Source: a virus
DNA: 22,377 bases
IMG/VR virus record: IMGVR_UViG_3300048837_000298
Coordinates: 1-22,377 of that record
Direction: 5' to 3' (one strand)
Part shown: positions 6,954 to 14,271 of the stretch, one piece after another
How positions within the stretch are numbered: position 1 is the first letter of the stretch
Layout: the number at the start of each line of letters is the position of its first letter
The notes under the pieces: model-generated
Database searches by the model: none
Told to the model about the DNA's origin: nothing
What the model saw: the letters and a program-made list of their open reading frames with translations, nothing else
Translations under genes and position numbers: made by a program

Positions 6954-7484
6954 ATGCACGACGCTGCACGCGCCGCCGTCATCCGCGCCATCGACGCGCT
7001 CAATCTCGACCCGACCGACAAGCGGGTCTGTGAAGTGGGCAGCTACAACGTCAACGGCACGATCCGCGACCTGTTCGACGGCTGCAAGGACTACACCGGC
7101 GTGGATGTCCGCAAGGGTAGCGGCGTTGACGAGGTGGCCGATGGTGCCACATTTGGACGCGCCAACACCTACGACATCGTAGTCTCGACCGAGACGCTGG
7201 AACACGCGCCGGAGCCGCAGAAGATCGTCGCCAACGCCTTCCGCATCCTGAAGCCAGGCGGCGCGGTCATTCTCACGGCGGCTGGTCCCGAGCGGCCCGA
7301 GCACGGCTCGGACGGCGGGGCGCGTGGTGAGCGCGAGCACTACGCGAACATCGCCGAATCCGACCTGCGCCGCTGGCTACGCGATGCTGGATTCAGCCGC
7401 GTCCATGTCGAGCGCAACAATCGGCCCTATCACGACGACGTATATAGCTGGGCCGTCAAGCCAGAACCGGACGGTGACGCATGA
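6954..7484 (+). CDS. SAM-dependent methyltransferase (class I, Methyltransf_11-like)
   Basis: This 176-aa protein shows the Rossmann-type methyltransferase signature. Motif I is VCEVGSYNVNG (residues 25-35, a slightly degenerate E-x-G-x-G loop). An acidic strand end (YTGVDV, 48-52) binds the ribose. STETLEHAPEP (79-88) and the ILKPGGAVILT strand (98-108) follow. The substrate cannot be read from the sequence; such enzymes methylate small molecules, sugars or proteins. The gene begins immediately after the previous stop and ends in an ATGA overlap with a glycosyltransferase, so the two are co-translated and probably act on the same product. It is not a structural tail gene and is an insertion into the tail operon. 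Confidence 0.8.
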   Translation: MHDAARAAVIRAIDALNLDPTDKRVCEVGSYNVNGTIRDLFDGCKDYTGVDVRKGSGVDEVADGATFGRANTYDIVVSTETLEHAPEPQKIVANAFRILKPGGAVILTAAGPERPEHGSDGGARGEREHYANIAESDLRRWLRDAGFSRVHVERNNRPYHDDVYSWAVKPEPDGDA

Positions 7485-8608
7485 CCGGCATGACGCTCCC
7501 CATGCTGATCGACCATCGCGCCGAGCCGGTCCCGGTGACGGATACGCCGCGCATTCAAGTCGTGGCACCTGGCCCCCACTACTCGACGAAGGACGTGTAC
7601 GACGGCGCGATCGCTGGTCTGCGTGCGCTCGGGACGGTCGATGTGCTGGGCCTCGACTACCACTTCGACCTGATGGTGGCAGGCCGGATCGAGGGCGAAC
7701 TGGAGGGCGACGAGGCGGCACGCTTCGGCAACCTGACCAGCTACGCCTCGCACCGGGCGGTCGCGATGGCGATGGCGTTCCGGCCCGATCTGATCCTGTT
7801 CATCAGCGGCACGATCTTCCCGCCTGCCGTCGCCGCCATGCTCGGACAGTACACGCAGACGGCGGTCTGGTTGACGGAATCGCCCTACCAGGACGAGGGC
7901 GAGTACGCCGTCCAGTCGTTCTACAAGTACGCCTTCACCAACGAGCGGCTGATGGTTGACCGGATCGTCGCCAAGCGCATCGAGGACGGCCACCCGTATC
8001 CGGGCGCGGTCCACTACCTGCCGCACGGCTTCGACCCGCTGCGCCACTACCCGAGAACCGATGTGCCGGACGAGTACCGCAGCGATGTCTGCTTCATCGG
8101 TTCACCGTTCCCGGAGCGACAGGCGTTGCTCTCGGGCGTGGACTGGACCGGCATCGACTTCGTGTCGCGGGGTGTCTGGTCGACACGCAGCCTTGAGGAC
8201 ACGCTGCATACGCTGCCGGACAACGTGCCGAACGAGGAGGCGCAGCTCTACTACGCAGGTGCGAAGATCAACCTCAACCACCACCGGCTGGTCAAGTGGT
8301 ACGGCTTCGACGCCGAGATCGCGCCGGACGAGGCGGACAGCCTCAACCCGCGTGTCTACGAACTGGCAGCCGGCAAGTGTTTCCAGATTTGCGATGACTC
8401 GCGCGACGAGTTGCGCGACATCTTCGGGAACTCGATTCCCACCTATTCCCACCGTGACCCCGCCGACCTGGAGCGGGTCATCCGATACTACCTGGCCCAC
8501 CCGGAGGAACGGGAGCGGTGTGCTCAGGAGGCGTACGAGCGCGTCCAGTCGCACACCGTCGCGGCACGTATGCGCGTTGTGCTGGACACCTGTCTAGCCG
8601 ATATGTAG
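7481..8608 (+). CDS. Glycosyltransferase, CgeB/GT-B type
   Basis: This 375-aa protein has two Rossmann-like halves. The N-terminal domain starts with RIQVVAPGPHYSTKDVYDG (24-42) and includes LILFISGTIFPPAVAAM (104-120) and VWLTESPYQDEGEYAV (129-144). The C-terminal domain starts SDVCFIGSPFPERQALL (201-217), contains AKINLNHHR (261-269), and carries the donor-binding region NPRVYELAAGKCFQICDD (289-306), with the conserved RVYE/aAGg pattern of CgeB-like family 1 transferases. The last part is a helical tail (LERVIRYYLAHPEERERCAQEA). It overlaps the methyltransferase by ATGA. The likely role is sugar transfer to a phage structural protein or host surface. DNA glycosylation is possible but less likely, as no modified-base pathway is visible. 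Confidence 0.8.
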   Translation: MTGMTLPMLIDHRAEPVPVTDTPRIQVVAPGPHYSTKDVYDGAIAGLRALGTVDVLGLDYHFDLMVAGRIEGELEGDEAARFGNLTSYASHRAVAMAMAFRPDLILFISGTIFPPAVAAMLGQYTQTAVWLTESPYQDEGEYAVQSFYKYAFTNERLMVDRIVAKRIEDGHPYPGAVHYLPHGFDPLRHYPRTDVPDEYRSDVCFIGSPFPERQALLSGVDWTGIDFVSRGVWSTRSLEDTLHTLPDNVPNEEAQLYYAGAKINLNHHRLVKWYGFDAEIAPDEADSLNPRVYELAAGKCFQICDDSRDELRDIFGNSIPTYSHRDPADLERVIRYYLAHPEERERCAQEAYERVQSHTVAARMRVVLDTCLADM

Positions 8609-8617
8609 GAGGTTTCC

Positions 8618-9022
8618 GTGGCACTCGGAACAACGACTCATACCGTCAATCAGATCCTCTACTGGGGCACCGGCACGGCCTCGCCGATCGCGGAGGGCAC
8701 CGGCGTCTCGATGAGCCTGCCGACCGACTTCGCTGAGGATTCGGCCTGGGGGGACACGTTCAAGACCAAGAAGCCGGGACTGACCGACTTCACGCTGACG
8801 CTGACCAAGTGGTACGACCACAACGAGGTCTCGCTGCGCCAAGCCGCACTCAGCCGGACGGTCGGCAAGTGGTACTGGTACCCAGACCGCAACGAGGCGA
8901 CCGACTACGTGTTCGGCACCGGCTACATGACGCTCTCCTCGATCAGTGCCGGTGGCCTCAACGCCATCATCGACAACCAGTACACGCTCGTGGCTGCTAG
9001 CCAGCCGGAGTGGCGACCCTAG
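8618..9022 (+). CDS. Major tail tube protein, 134 aa
   Basis: GTG start preceded by AGGAGG (8607-8612) with a 5-base spacer; the site overlaps the stop of the glycosyltransferase gene. The protein is small and beta-rich, with ILYWGTGTASPIAEGTGVSM at the start, a central strand pair FTLTLTKWYDHNEVSLRQAAL, and WYWYPDRNEATDYVFGTGYM, consistent with the simple beta-sandwich of lambda gpV/Hcp-like tail tube proteins. Its place just before the frameshifting chaperone pair and the tape measure is diagnostic for the tail tube gene. It carries the strongest ribosome site of the tail block and is followed by a 10-bp hairpin, as expected for an abundant product. Confidence 0.7.
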   Translation: MALGTTTHTVNQILYWGTGTASPIAEGTGVSMSLPTDFAEDSAWGDTFKTKKPGLTDFTLTLTKWYDHNEVSLRQAALSRTVGKWYWYPDRNEATDYVFGTGYMTLSSISAGGLNAIIDNQYTLVAASQPEWRP

Positions 9023-9036
9023 TCGCTGACGGACAT

Positions 9037-9062
9037 GGGGCGGCGGAACCGGCCGTCGCCCC
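9037..9062 (+). terminator. 10-bp hairpin after the tail tube gene
   Basis: GGGGCGGCGG (9037-9046) pairs with CCGTCGCCCC (9053-9062), with one G-T wobble and a 6-base loop. It fills most of the 65-base space between the tail tube stop and the chaperone start. No T-run follows. It probably stabilises the tail tube mRNA or reduces read-through to the chaperone. Confidence 0.5.
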
Positions 9063-9087
9063 CGCGCGATATGGAAGGGGAACCGGC

Positions 9088-9534
9088 ATGGATGCCTTTA
9101 CGTGGACGTTCGAGCTACCCGAACGGGCAGCCGACGCGCCGCCGCCGTCCAGCGAGACGGTCAGACGGATCGAGTCGCCGGACGGCGAGCACTGGTTCGA
9201 GGTCAAGGGCGGCGCGACGATGGTCGAGCAGGCCTATATCCGCCATCTCAACGATCAGTTGACAAAGGCTGTCAAGCGGCGGCAAGCCGACGAGATTGAC
9301 GAGGCCGCGTTCAAGCAGGCGCAGGAAGACTACAACGCCGGACTGGCGACGTTCGTTGCTGACCGGGTGGTTGACCATAACCTGACCGACTTCGACGGCA
9401 ACAAGCTGCCGCTCGGGATGGCGCTGTTCTTCGAGTTGCCGGGGCGTGACGGGATGCGGCTGGTCGGCGAGATCAACACGCGCCGGAGTATCTGGACAAA
9501 CCCAAAAGCCGAGACGAGTTCTACGACTGGCTGA
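9088..9534 (+). CDS. Tail assembly chaperone, first part (gpG-like)
   Basis: The start is the ATG at 9088 after GGAAGGGGAACCGGC. The frame extends upstream to a GTG at 9010, but that lies in the tail tube gene and lacks a ribosome site. The 148-aa product has a beta N-terminus (FTWTFELPE), HWFEVKGGATMVEQ, and a charged helical middle (QLTKAVKRRQADEIDEAAF). Near its end it carries the slippery site C CCA AAA at 9501-9507, in the zero frame, eight codons before the stop. In lambda-like phages gpG binds the tape measure during tail assembly and a fraction of ribosomes shift to make gpGT. Position before the tape measure gene, length and slip site all agree. Confidence 0.8.
   Translation: MDAFTWTFELPERAADAPPPSSETVRRIESPDGEHWFEVKGGATMVEQAYIRHLNDQLTKAVKRRQADEIDEAAFKQAQEDYNAGLATFVADRVVDHNLTDFDGNKLPLGMALFFELPGRDGMRLVGEINTRRSIWTNPKAETSSTTG
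9501..9507 (+). promoter_or_regulatory. Programmed -1 frameshift site C CCA AAA
   Basis: CCCAAAA matches the X XXY YYZ rule in the correct zero-frame phase (AAC CCA AAA GCC). After a one-base backward slip, reading continues AGC CGA GAC and so on in an open frame through to 9812. The phase, the location near the end of the first chaperone frame and the open frame beyond are all seen directly. Confidence 0.85.
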
Positions 9535-9812
9535 CCAACGGGCGGCTGAAAGATCCGCCTGACCTCGTGCCGCCCGGTTGGGAACGCTGGGAAACGGACC
9601 TTGAGGACGAGTCAATGCAGCGCACCTACGGCTGGACACTGGGCGAGATCGACGGCCTCTCGGACGGCCAGCGCGAACGGATCAGACGGCAGTGGGCGAC
9701 CCGTTCGATCTACACCAGGGCCGAGCAGTTCCTGACGAAATGGCGCAAGGAACAGGCGCAGGCGATGGCGCAACTGGAGGCGTGGAAGGCGCGGACGCGG
9801 CCAGAGGACTAG
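9507..9812 (+). CDS. Tail assembly chaperone, frameshifted extension (gpT-like part)
   Basis: This is made only as the C-terminal part of a fusion. From the slip site the -1 frame reads SRDEFYDWLTNGRLKDPPDL and continues for 101 codons to TAG at 9810-9812. The full fusion from 9088 would be about 241 aa (140 + 101). The extension is helical and charged, with a Gln/Trp-rich end (FLTKWRKEQAQAMAQLEAWK). A GTG at 9567 in this frame is not a likely start, as the coding-like sequence begins upstream of it and no ribosome site precedes it. In lambda the T part recruits the tail tube protein to the tape measure-chaperone complex. The stop shares the palindrome CTAG with the stop of a minus-strand gene. 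Confidence 0.8.
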   Translation, partial: SRDEFYDWLTNGRLKDPPDLVPPGWERWETDLEDESMQRTYGWTLGEIDGLSDGQRERIRRQWATRSIYTRAEQFLTKWRKEQAQAMAQLEAWKARTRPED

Positions 9813-10015
9813 TGGCGGCTGGTGGTGACGGCGTAGTAGAGCAACCCGCCAGCGTACAGGGTTTCGGCCAGCCCCACGTAACACAACGCCGCGATGGTCG
9901 CAGCGGTTGACGGGACGTCGAACGAGTGGACGAGGAGTCCACGGGCCATCACGAACGCGAAGTACGGCATGACGGCCAGCGAGACGACGGTACTGAGGAT
10001 CACAAACAGGCGCAC
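9809..10015 (-). CDS. Antisense small membrane protein, 68 aa, two TM segments
   Basis: Read on the minus strand, a GTG start (10013-10015) is preceded by AAAGGAG with a 6-base spacer, a strong ribosome site. The protein has two hydrophobic segments, residues 3-28 (FVILSTVVSLAVMPYFAFVM) and 38-64 (ATIAALCYVGLAETLYAGGL), joined by a short polar loop. Third codon positions are G/C-rich on this strand, as in the real genes. The stop TAG overlaps the plus-strand chaperone stop within CTAG. TACGAT lies upstream as a possible -10 but no good -35 is seen. It fills the only large gap in the tail operon. No family is recognised; superinfection exclusion or another membrane effect in a lysogen is a possibility only. 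Confidence 0.6.
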   Translation of the reverse strand: MRLFVILSTVVSLAVMPYFAFVMARGLLVHSFDVPSTAATIAALCYVGLAETLYAGGLLYYAVTTSRH

Positions 10016-10071
10016 GGTGCGCTCCTTTCAGCCGACATCGTAGCAGAGATTCGGCCTAACGGAACGATTGC

Positions 10072-13000
10072 ATGTCGCAGAATCACAACGTCGAAATCAG
10101 GATCACCGCCCAGAACCTCTCGACTCCTGAGTTCCAGAAGGTCGTGCAGGAACTGCGTGGACTGGGCACGGCTGCTGACGTTGCCGCCGAGGATGTGCAG
10201 AAGGTTGGTCGTGCCGCCAAGCAGACTGGAGCTGATCTTGGCAATGCTGCTGCTGCCTATCGAGGGATTGCCAGCGATCTGCAAGAGGCAGCGAACAAAG
10301 CCGACGCTGCCAAGCGTGCATTCAATGAGGCCAGCCGGTCGATCGGTGGCGATCAGTCGCTGGCGCGTTCGATCTTTCCTGATCTGGCGGCGAATGCCGA
10401 TGCTGCCGAAGCCGAACTGCGGCAACTGCAAGCCGCCGCGCGTGACGCGACCGGCGACTTCGACTCGATGGGCAAGAGCGCACTATCGCTGAATCTCAAT
10501 CTCAAGAACATCGTCGAGACGGCAGCGGGTGTGGCGCTCGGTGACCTGATTGCCGACGCGCCGCGCCAGTTGATTGCGTTCGGCAAGGCCAGCATCGACG
10601 CGGCCAGCGACTTTCAGGAGTCGATGAACAAGGTCGAGGTCGTCTTCGGTGACGCCTCCGATTCGATGATGGACTGGTCCGAGAATGCCGCTGAGGCGTT
10701 CGGGTTGAGCCAGTCGGCAGCACTCGACGCGGCTGGCACGTTCGGCAACCTGTTCACCAGCATGGGCATTGCGCAGGGCGCGGCGGCGGAGATGTCGCAG
10801 GGCATCGTCCAACTGGCGGCTGATCTCGGATCGTTCAACAACATCGGGACCGATGTTGCGCTGGAGAAACTCCGCGCCGGTCTGGTTGGCGAGATTGAGC
10901 CGCTGCGCTCGCTCGGCGTCAACATCAACGCCGTTATGGTGCAGCAGAAGGCGATGGACATGGGGCTGGCGGAAAACGTCAAGTCCCTGACGGCGGCTGA
11001 TAAGGCGCAGGCGTCCTACGCGCTGATCCTCGAACAGACGACGAACGCACAGGGTGACTTCGTGCGGACGGCTGACGGCCTCGCCAACAGCACGAAGACG
11101 CTGCAAGCCAACTTCCAAGACCTGCAAGTCCAGGTCGGTCAGGTTGTGGTGCCGATCGCGACCGATTTCGTGGGTGCGCTGAATGACGCGGCCGAAGGCG
11201 CGATGTTCCTGACCGGGATGCTGGGTGAACTCTCGACGGCCCTGACCGGCAACGCCGATGCCTTCGACATCGCCAAGCAGAAGGCGCGCGAGTGGAGCGA
11301 CGAGGTTCGCGACGCCGGATATGCGGCGGCTGAGTTCGGCGTCGGCATCGCGACCGGCGTTGTCGATTGGCTCTGGGGATTCGGTGATGCGGCGGATGAC
11401 GCGTCCGAATCTGGCAGTGAACTTGCGTCGATGTTCGGCGAAGAGCTGATTGTCCAGATTCGGGAAGCCGCGCAGGCGTCCGCTGAATTCAACCCGCTGT
11501 TCAATGAGACGATTGCGCTGTTGTCGCGCGTGTCGAACGACGCCGAGGCCGGCGGCGCATCGCTCGACAAGTTCGGCGGCGCGTTCGGCCGGCAAGCCGA
11601 GATGGCCGGGCTTGCCAACGAGCGCAACACCGAGTTCTTCCACACCCTCGAACTCGGCAGCGGGAAAGCCGCCGAGATGGCGTTCCACGTCGCGAAGGTG
11701 GCCGAAGCGCAGCAGTTGCTGGCCGATGCCTACCAGGACGGCTTGCGTGGGATGGAGCTGTTCAACCAGCAGTCATCCGAGTACGCCGGTATCCAAAGCA
11801 CGCTCGAAAAGGGCTATGAGATCGTCCTCAAGAAGCAGGAAGAGGGCGTCAAGCTTACCGACGAAGAGCAGCAGCTGCTTGACCGCTACCCGGAACTCTA
11901 CGGGCGGCTGGAGGGTGCGCAGGAAGACGCCACGACGCAGGCGGCGCTGTTCGCCGGGGCCAACGCCGAGGTGATGATCGCGCAGGACGAACTCAACGCG
12001 GCCATCGCCCGTGGTGAGGGCAACCTCGACCCGTATATCCAGCGATTGAACGACGCGAAGGCGCTGGTGGGCGATCAGGCGTATGCCGACCCGATGATCG
12101 GCAGCATCAACACGCTGACCGATACCGTCACGACCAAACTGGTTCCGGCCATCGAGGACATGACCCGCAAGATCGAGTACATCTCGAAGCCGTGGTTGAT
12201 CGAGATCGACGCGGCCACCGAAGCGGCCGAGGCCGAACTGCTGCGCATCCTCGATCTCATCAACCGGATCAATAGCAGCAGTGCCGCGCCGTACATGCCG
12301 GGTATGGGCGATCCGGGCGGTGGGCAACGCTTTGCCGAGGGCGGTCTGGTTAGTGAGCCGACGCTTGCGATGATCGGTGAGGCGGGGCCGGAACTGGTGC
12401 TGCCCCTGACGCGGCCCGACCGGATGCGTGAACTGCTGGCGCTGGCCGGCTTCCCGATGATGGCCGATGGCGGCGGGGCCGGGTTCCGCAACACGGGCGG
12501 TGCGGGTGGGATGGGCAGCCGTCCGATTCTGGACATCGCCGTCTCGTTTGAACCGATCGAATGGGACTTCCTGTTTGAGGGGTTGGATAAGGCCGCCGAG
12601 GATTGGGGCGCGCAGGCCGGGCAGAAGTTCATCGGCTTCTTCCGAGGCAACATCGAGGATCTGGCATCCGGCGAGATGCTGGCCGACGCACGCGCCGAAC
12701 TGGAAGACCTGTTCACGATTCGCGGCATCGCTGTCGAGTCGGGGGCCGGTGCCGAGATCATCGCGGAAATCGACGCGGCGATTCGGGCGCAGTCGGATGA
12801 GGTCAACGCCATCGGCGCGTCGATGGGAACCAGCATCGTCGAAGGGATCGCGGCATCGCTGGCAAGCGGTGAAGCCGCCGCGCTGCTGGCCGAGTTCCGA
12901 CAGAACGTGTTCGACGCGCTCGATCTTGGCGACATCGCTGACGAGCAGGTTGACCTCCAGTCGGCCATCGACGAACTGACGGCCCTGCGGGATGCCGCTG

Positions 13001-14268
13001 CCGAACTTGGCGATACGGCTACCGCCGATGTCCTGACGGCGCAACTGTCCGAACTTGAGGCCGAACTGGCGCTCGTGGCGCAGATCGCCGGAACCGATGC
13101 GGTGGCCGCATGGCAGGCCAATCAGGAGGCGATGGAGGCCGCTGCCGAGGTTGCCGAACGGATGGCCGAGAAGCAGGCCATGCTGCATGAGTCGATGCTG
13201 ACGGCCATTGAAGGGATCGCGGCCGGTGGTGACGCGACCGGATCGTTCTTCGAGCGGCTGCTGGAGCAGTACGAGGAAGCGAAGGAGGCCTTCGATCTCG
13301 GGCTGCTGCTGGGTGTCCCACCTGAAGTGCTGGAGCAACTCGGCAACGATCTCACTGAGGTCGAATCCACACTGTTGCAAACCACCAACGGGCTGAAGCA
13401 GGCGCTGGCGGCCGGTCTGATCGACGAGGAGACGCTGCAGGCGCTGGCCGAATCGGGCGGTGAGGCCTTCGAGCAACTGTACGATTCGATATTTGGCCCC
13501 GGTGCGCTCGATGCCATTGCAGCGGGCTGGAACGACATCAGCGATGCCTCGCTGGCGCAGTTGCAGGAACTGATGAGCCAGATGGAGGACGGCGGGGCCA
13601 GCCTGGTCGATACGCTGGTGGGCCAGATCGCGGCTGGGGCCATCTCCTACGAAGAGGCGCTGGCGCTCTACGGCGACGCGACCGGCGAAGAGGTCAACGC
13701 GATCCTCGAAGAGCTCGAACGGATGCAGACGGCGCTGCTGGTCGATCTGGCCGAGGCGCTGGCAACCGGGTCCGATCCGACCGCCATCGAAGAGAACCTG
13801 GCCGTCATCGAGATGCTGATGGACTCGCTTGCCGACAAGGCCGTCGAGACCGCTGAAACGGTCGTCAAGGCCGGGAAGTCGATGGGCGTCTACGGCGACG
13901 ACCTCAAGGGTGCGCTGGAAGACATCAGCGAGACGACCAATCCGGGCGGCACCGGCACGGGTAGCGGCACGCGACGGTCGGGCGGCTTCCTCGACGGCAT
14001 GAACAATCCCGGCTTTGACAGCCTCGACCGCAACGGCGACGGGATTATCAGCCAGCGCGAGTTGGATCTGGCCGGCGTACCGTCCGGATTCCGCTGGGGG
14101 CTGCCGGATGTGCCGACGCCGGTTGTGACGACGGAGGCACCGGCACCGCTGCCACGCAGCGCAGACCGGAGTCGTGAAACGAGCGAGATGCGCGACGCCA
14201 TCCGGCAGGGCGCGCGTGAGGGTATCGCGTCCGGCATGACCGGCTTTCAGATTCCACCGGGGAGGTAG
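10072..14268 (+). CDS. Tape measure protein, 1398 aa
   Basis: The longest gene in the window, just after the chaperone pair. The N-terminus is a long Ala/Gln-rich helical region (VQELRGLGTAADVAAEDVQK), with the family's DFQESMNKVEVVFGDAS segment near residue 180. Residues 754-779 carry FAEGGLVSEPTLAMIGEAGPELVLPL, the GE-x-GPElvlPl motif of tape measure proteins. Unusually, about 620 more residues follow, mostly charged helices, ending with a Gly/Ser linker and an EF-hand loop, DRNGDGIISQRE (1319-1330; Asp1319, Asn1321, Asp1323, Glu1330). The protein sets tail length; by the usual 0.15 nm per residue rule the whole protein would correspond to a tail near 200 nm. The ribosome site before the ATG is weak (GGAACGATTGC). 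Confidence 0.9.
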   Translation: MSQNHNVEIRITAQNLSTPEFQKVVQELRGLGTAADVAAEDVQKVGRAAKQTGADLGNAAAAYRGIASDLQEAANKADAAKRAFNEASRSIGGDQSLARSIFPDLAANADAAEAELRQLQAAARDATGDFDSMGKSALSLNLNLKNIVETAAGVALGDLIADAPRQLIAFGKASIDAASDFQESMNKVEVVFGDASDSMMDWSENAAEAFGLSQSAALDAAGTFGNLFTSMGIAQGAAAEMSQGIVQLAADLGSFNNIGTDVALEKLRAGLVGEIEPLRSLGVNINAVMVQQKAMDMGLAENVKSLTAADKAQASYALILEQTTNAQGDFVRTADGLANSTKTLQANFQDLQVQVGQVVVPIATDFVGALNDAAEGAMFLTGMLGELSTALTGNADAFDIAKQKAREWSDEVRDAGYAAAEFGVGIATGVVDWLWGFGDAADDASESGSELASMFGEELIVQIREAAQASAEFNPLFNETIALLSRVSNDAEAGGASLDKFGGAFGRQAEMAGLANERNTEFFHTLELGSGKAAEMAFHVAKVAEAQQLLADAYQDGLRGMELFNQQSSEYAGIQSTLEKGYEIVLKKQEEGVKLTDEEQQLLDRYPELYGRLEGAQEDATTQAALFAGANAEVMIAQDELNAAIARGEGNLDPYIQRLNDAKALVGDQAYADPMIGSINTLTDTVTTKLVPAIEDMTRKIEYISKPWLIEIDAATEAAEAELLRILDLINRINSSSAAPYMPGMGDPGGGQRFAEGGLVSEPTLAMIGEAGPELVLPLTRPDRMRELLALAGFPMMADGGGAGFRNTGGAGGMGSRPILDIAVSFEPIEWDFLFEGLDKAAEDWGAQAGQKFIGFFRGNIEDLASGEMLADARAELEDLFTIRGIAVESGAGAEIIAEIDAAIRAQSDEVNAIGASMGTSIVEGIAASLASGEAAALLAEFRQNVFDALDLGDIADEQVDLQSAIDELTALRDAAAELGDTATADVLTAQLSELEAELALVAQIAGTDAVAAWQANQEAMEAAAEVAERMAEKQAMLHESMLTAIEGIAAGGDATGSFFERLLEQYEEAKEAFDLGLLLGVPPEVLEQLGNDLTEVESTLLQTTNGLKQALAAGLIDEETLQALAESGGEAFEQLYDSIFGPGALDAIAAGWNDISDASLAQLQELMSQMEDGGASLVDTLVGQIAAGAISYEEALALYGDATGEEVNAILEELERMQTALLVDLAEALATGSDPTAIEENLAVIEMLMDSLADKAVETAETVVKAGKSMGVYGDDLKGALEDISETTNPGGTGTGSGTRRSGGFLDGMNNPGFDSLDRNGDGIISQRELDLAGVPSGFRWGLPDVPTPVVTTEAPAPLPRSADRSRETSEMRDAIRQGAREGIASGMTGFQIPPGR

Positions 14269-14271
14269 CGG

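Noticed and set aside
9010-9087. Upstream extension of the first chaperone frame to a GTG at 9010
   Set aside because: It overlaps the tail tube gene and the hairpin at 9037-9062 and has no ribosome site. ATG at 9088 follows GGAAGGGG.
9692-9910. Plus-strand open frame crossing the gap before the tape measure gene
   Set aside because: Gly/Ala/Asp-rich out-of-frame translation with no ribosome site. The minus-strand frame in the same gap has membrane segments and a ribosome site.
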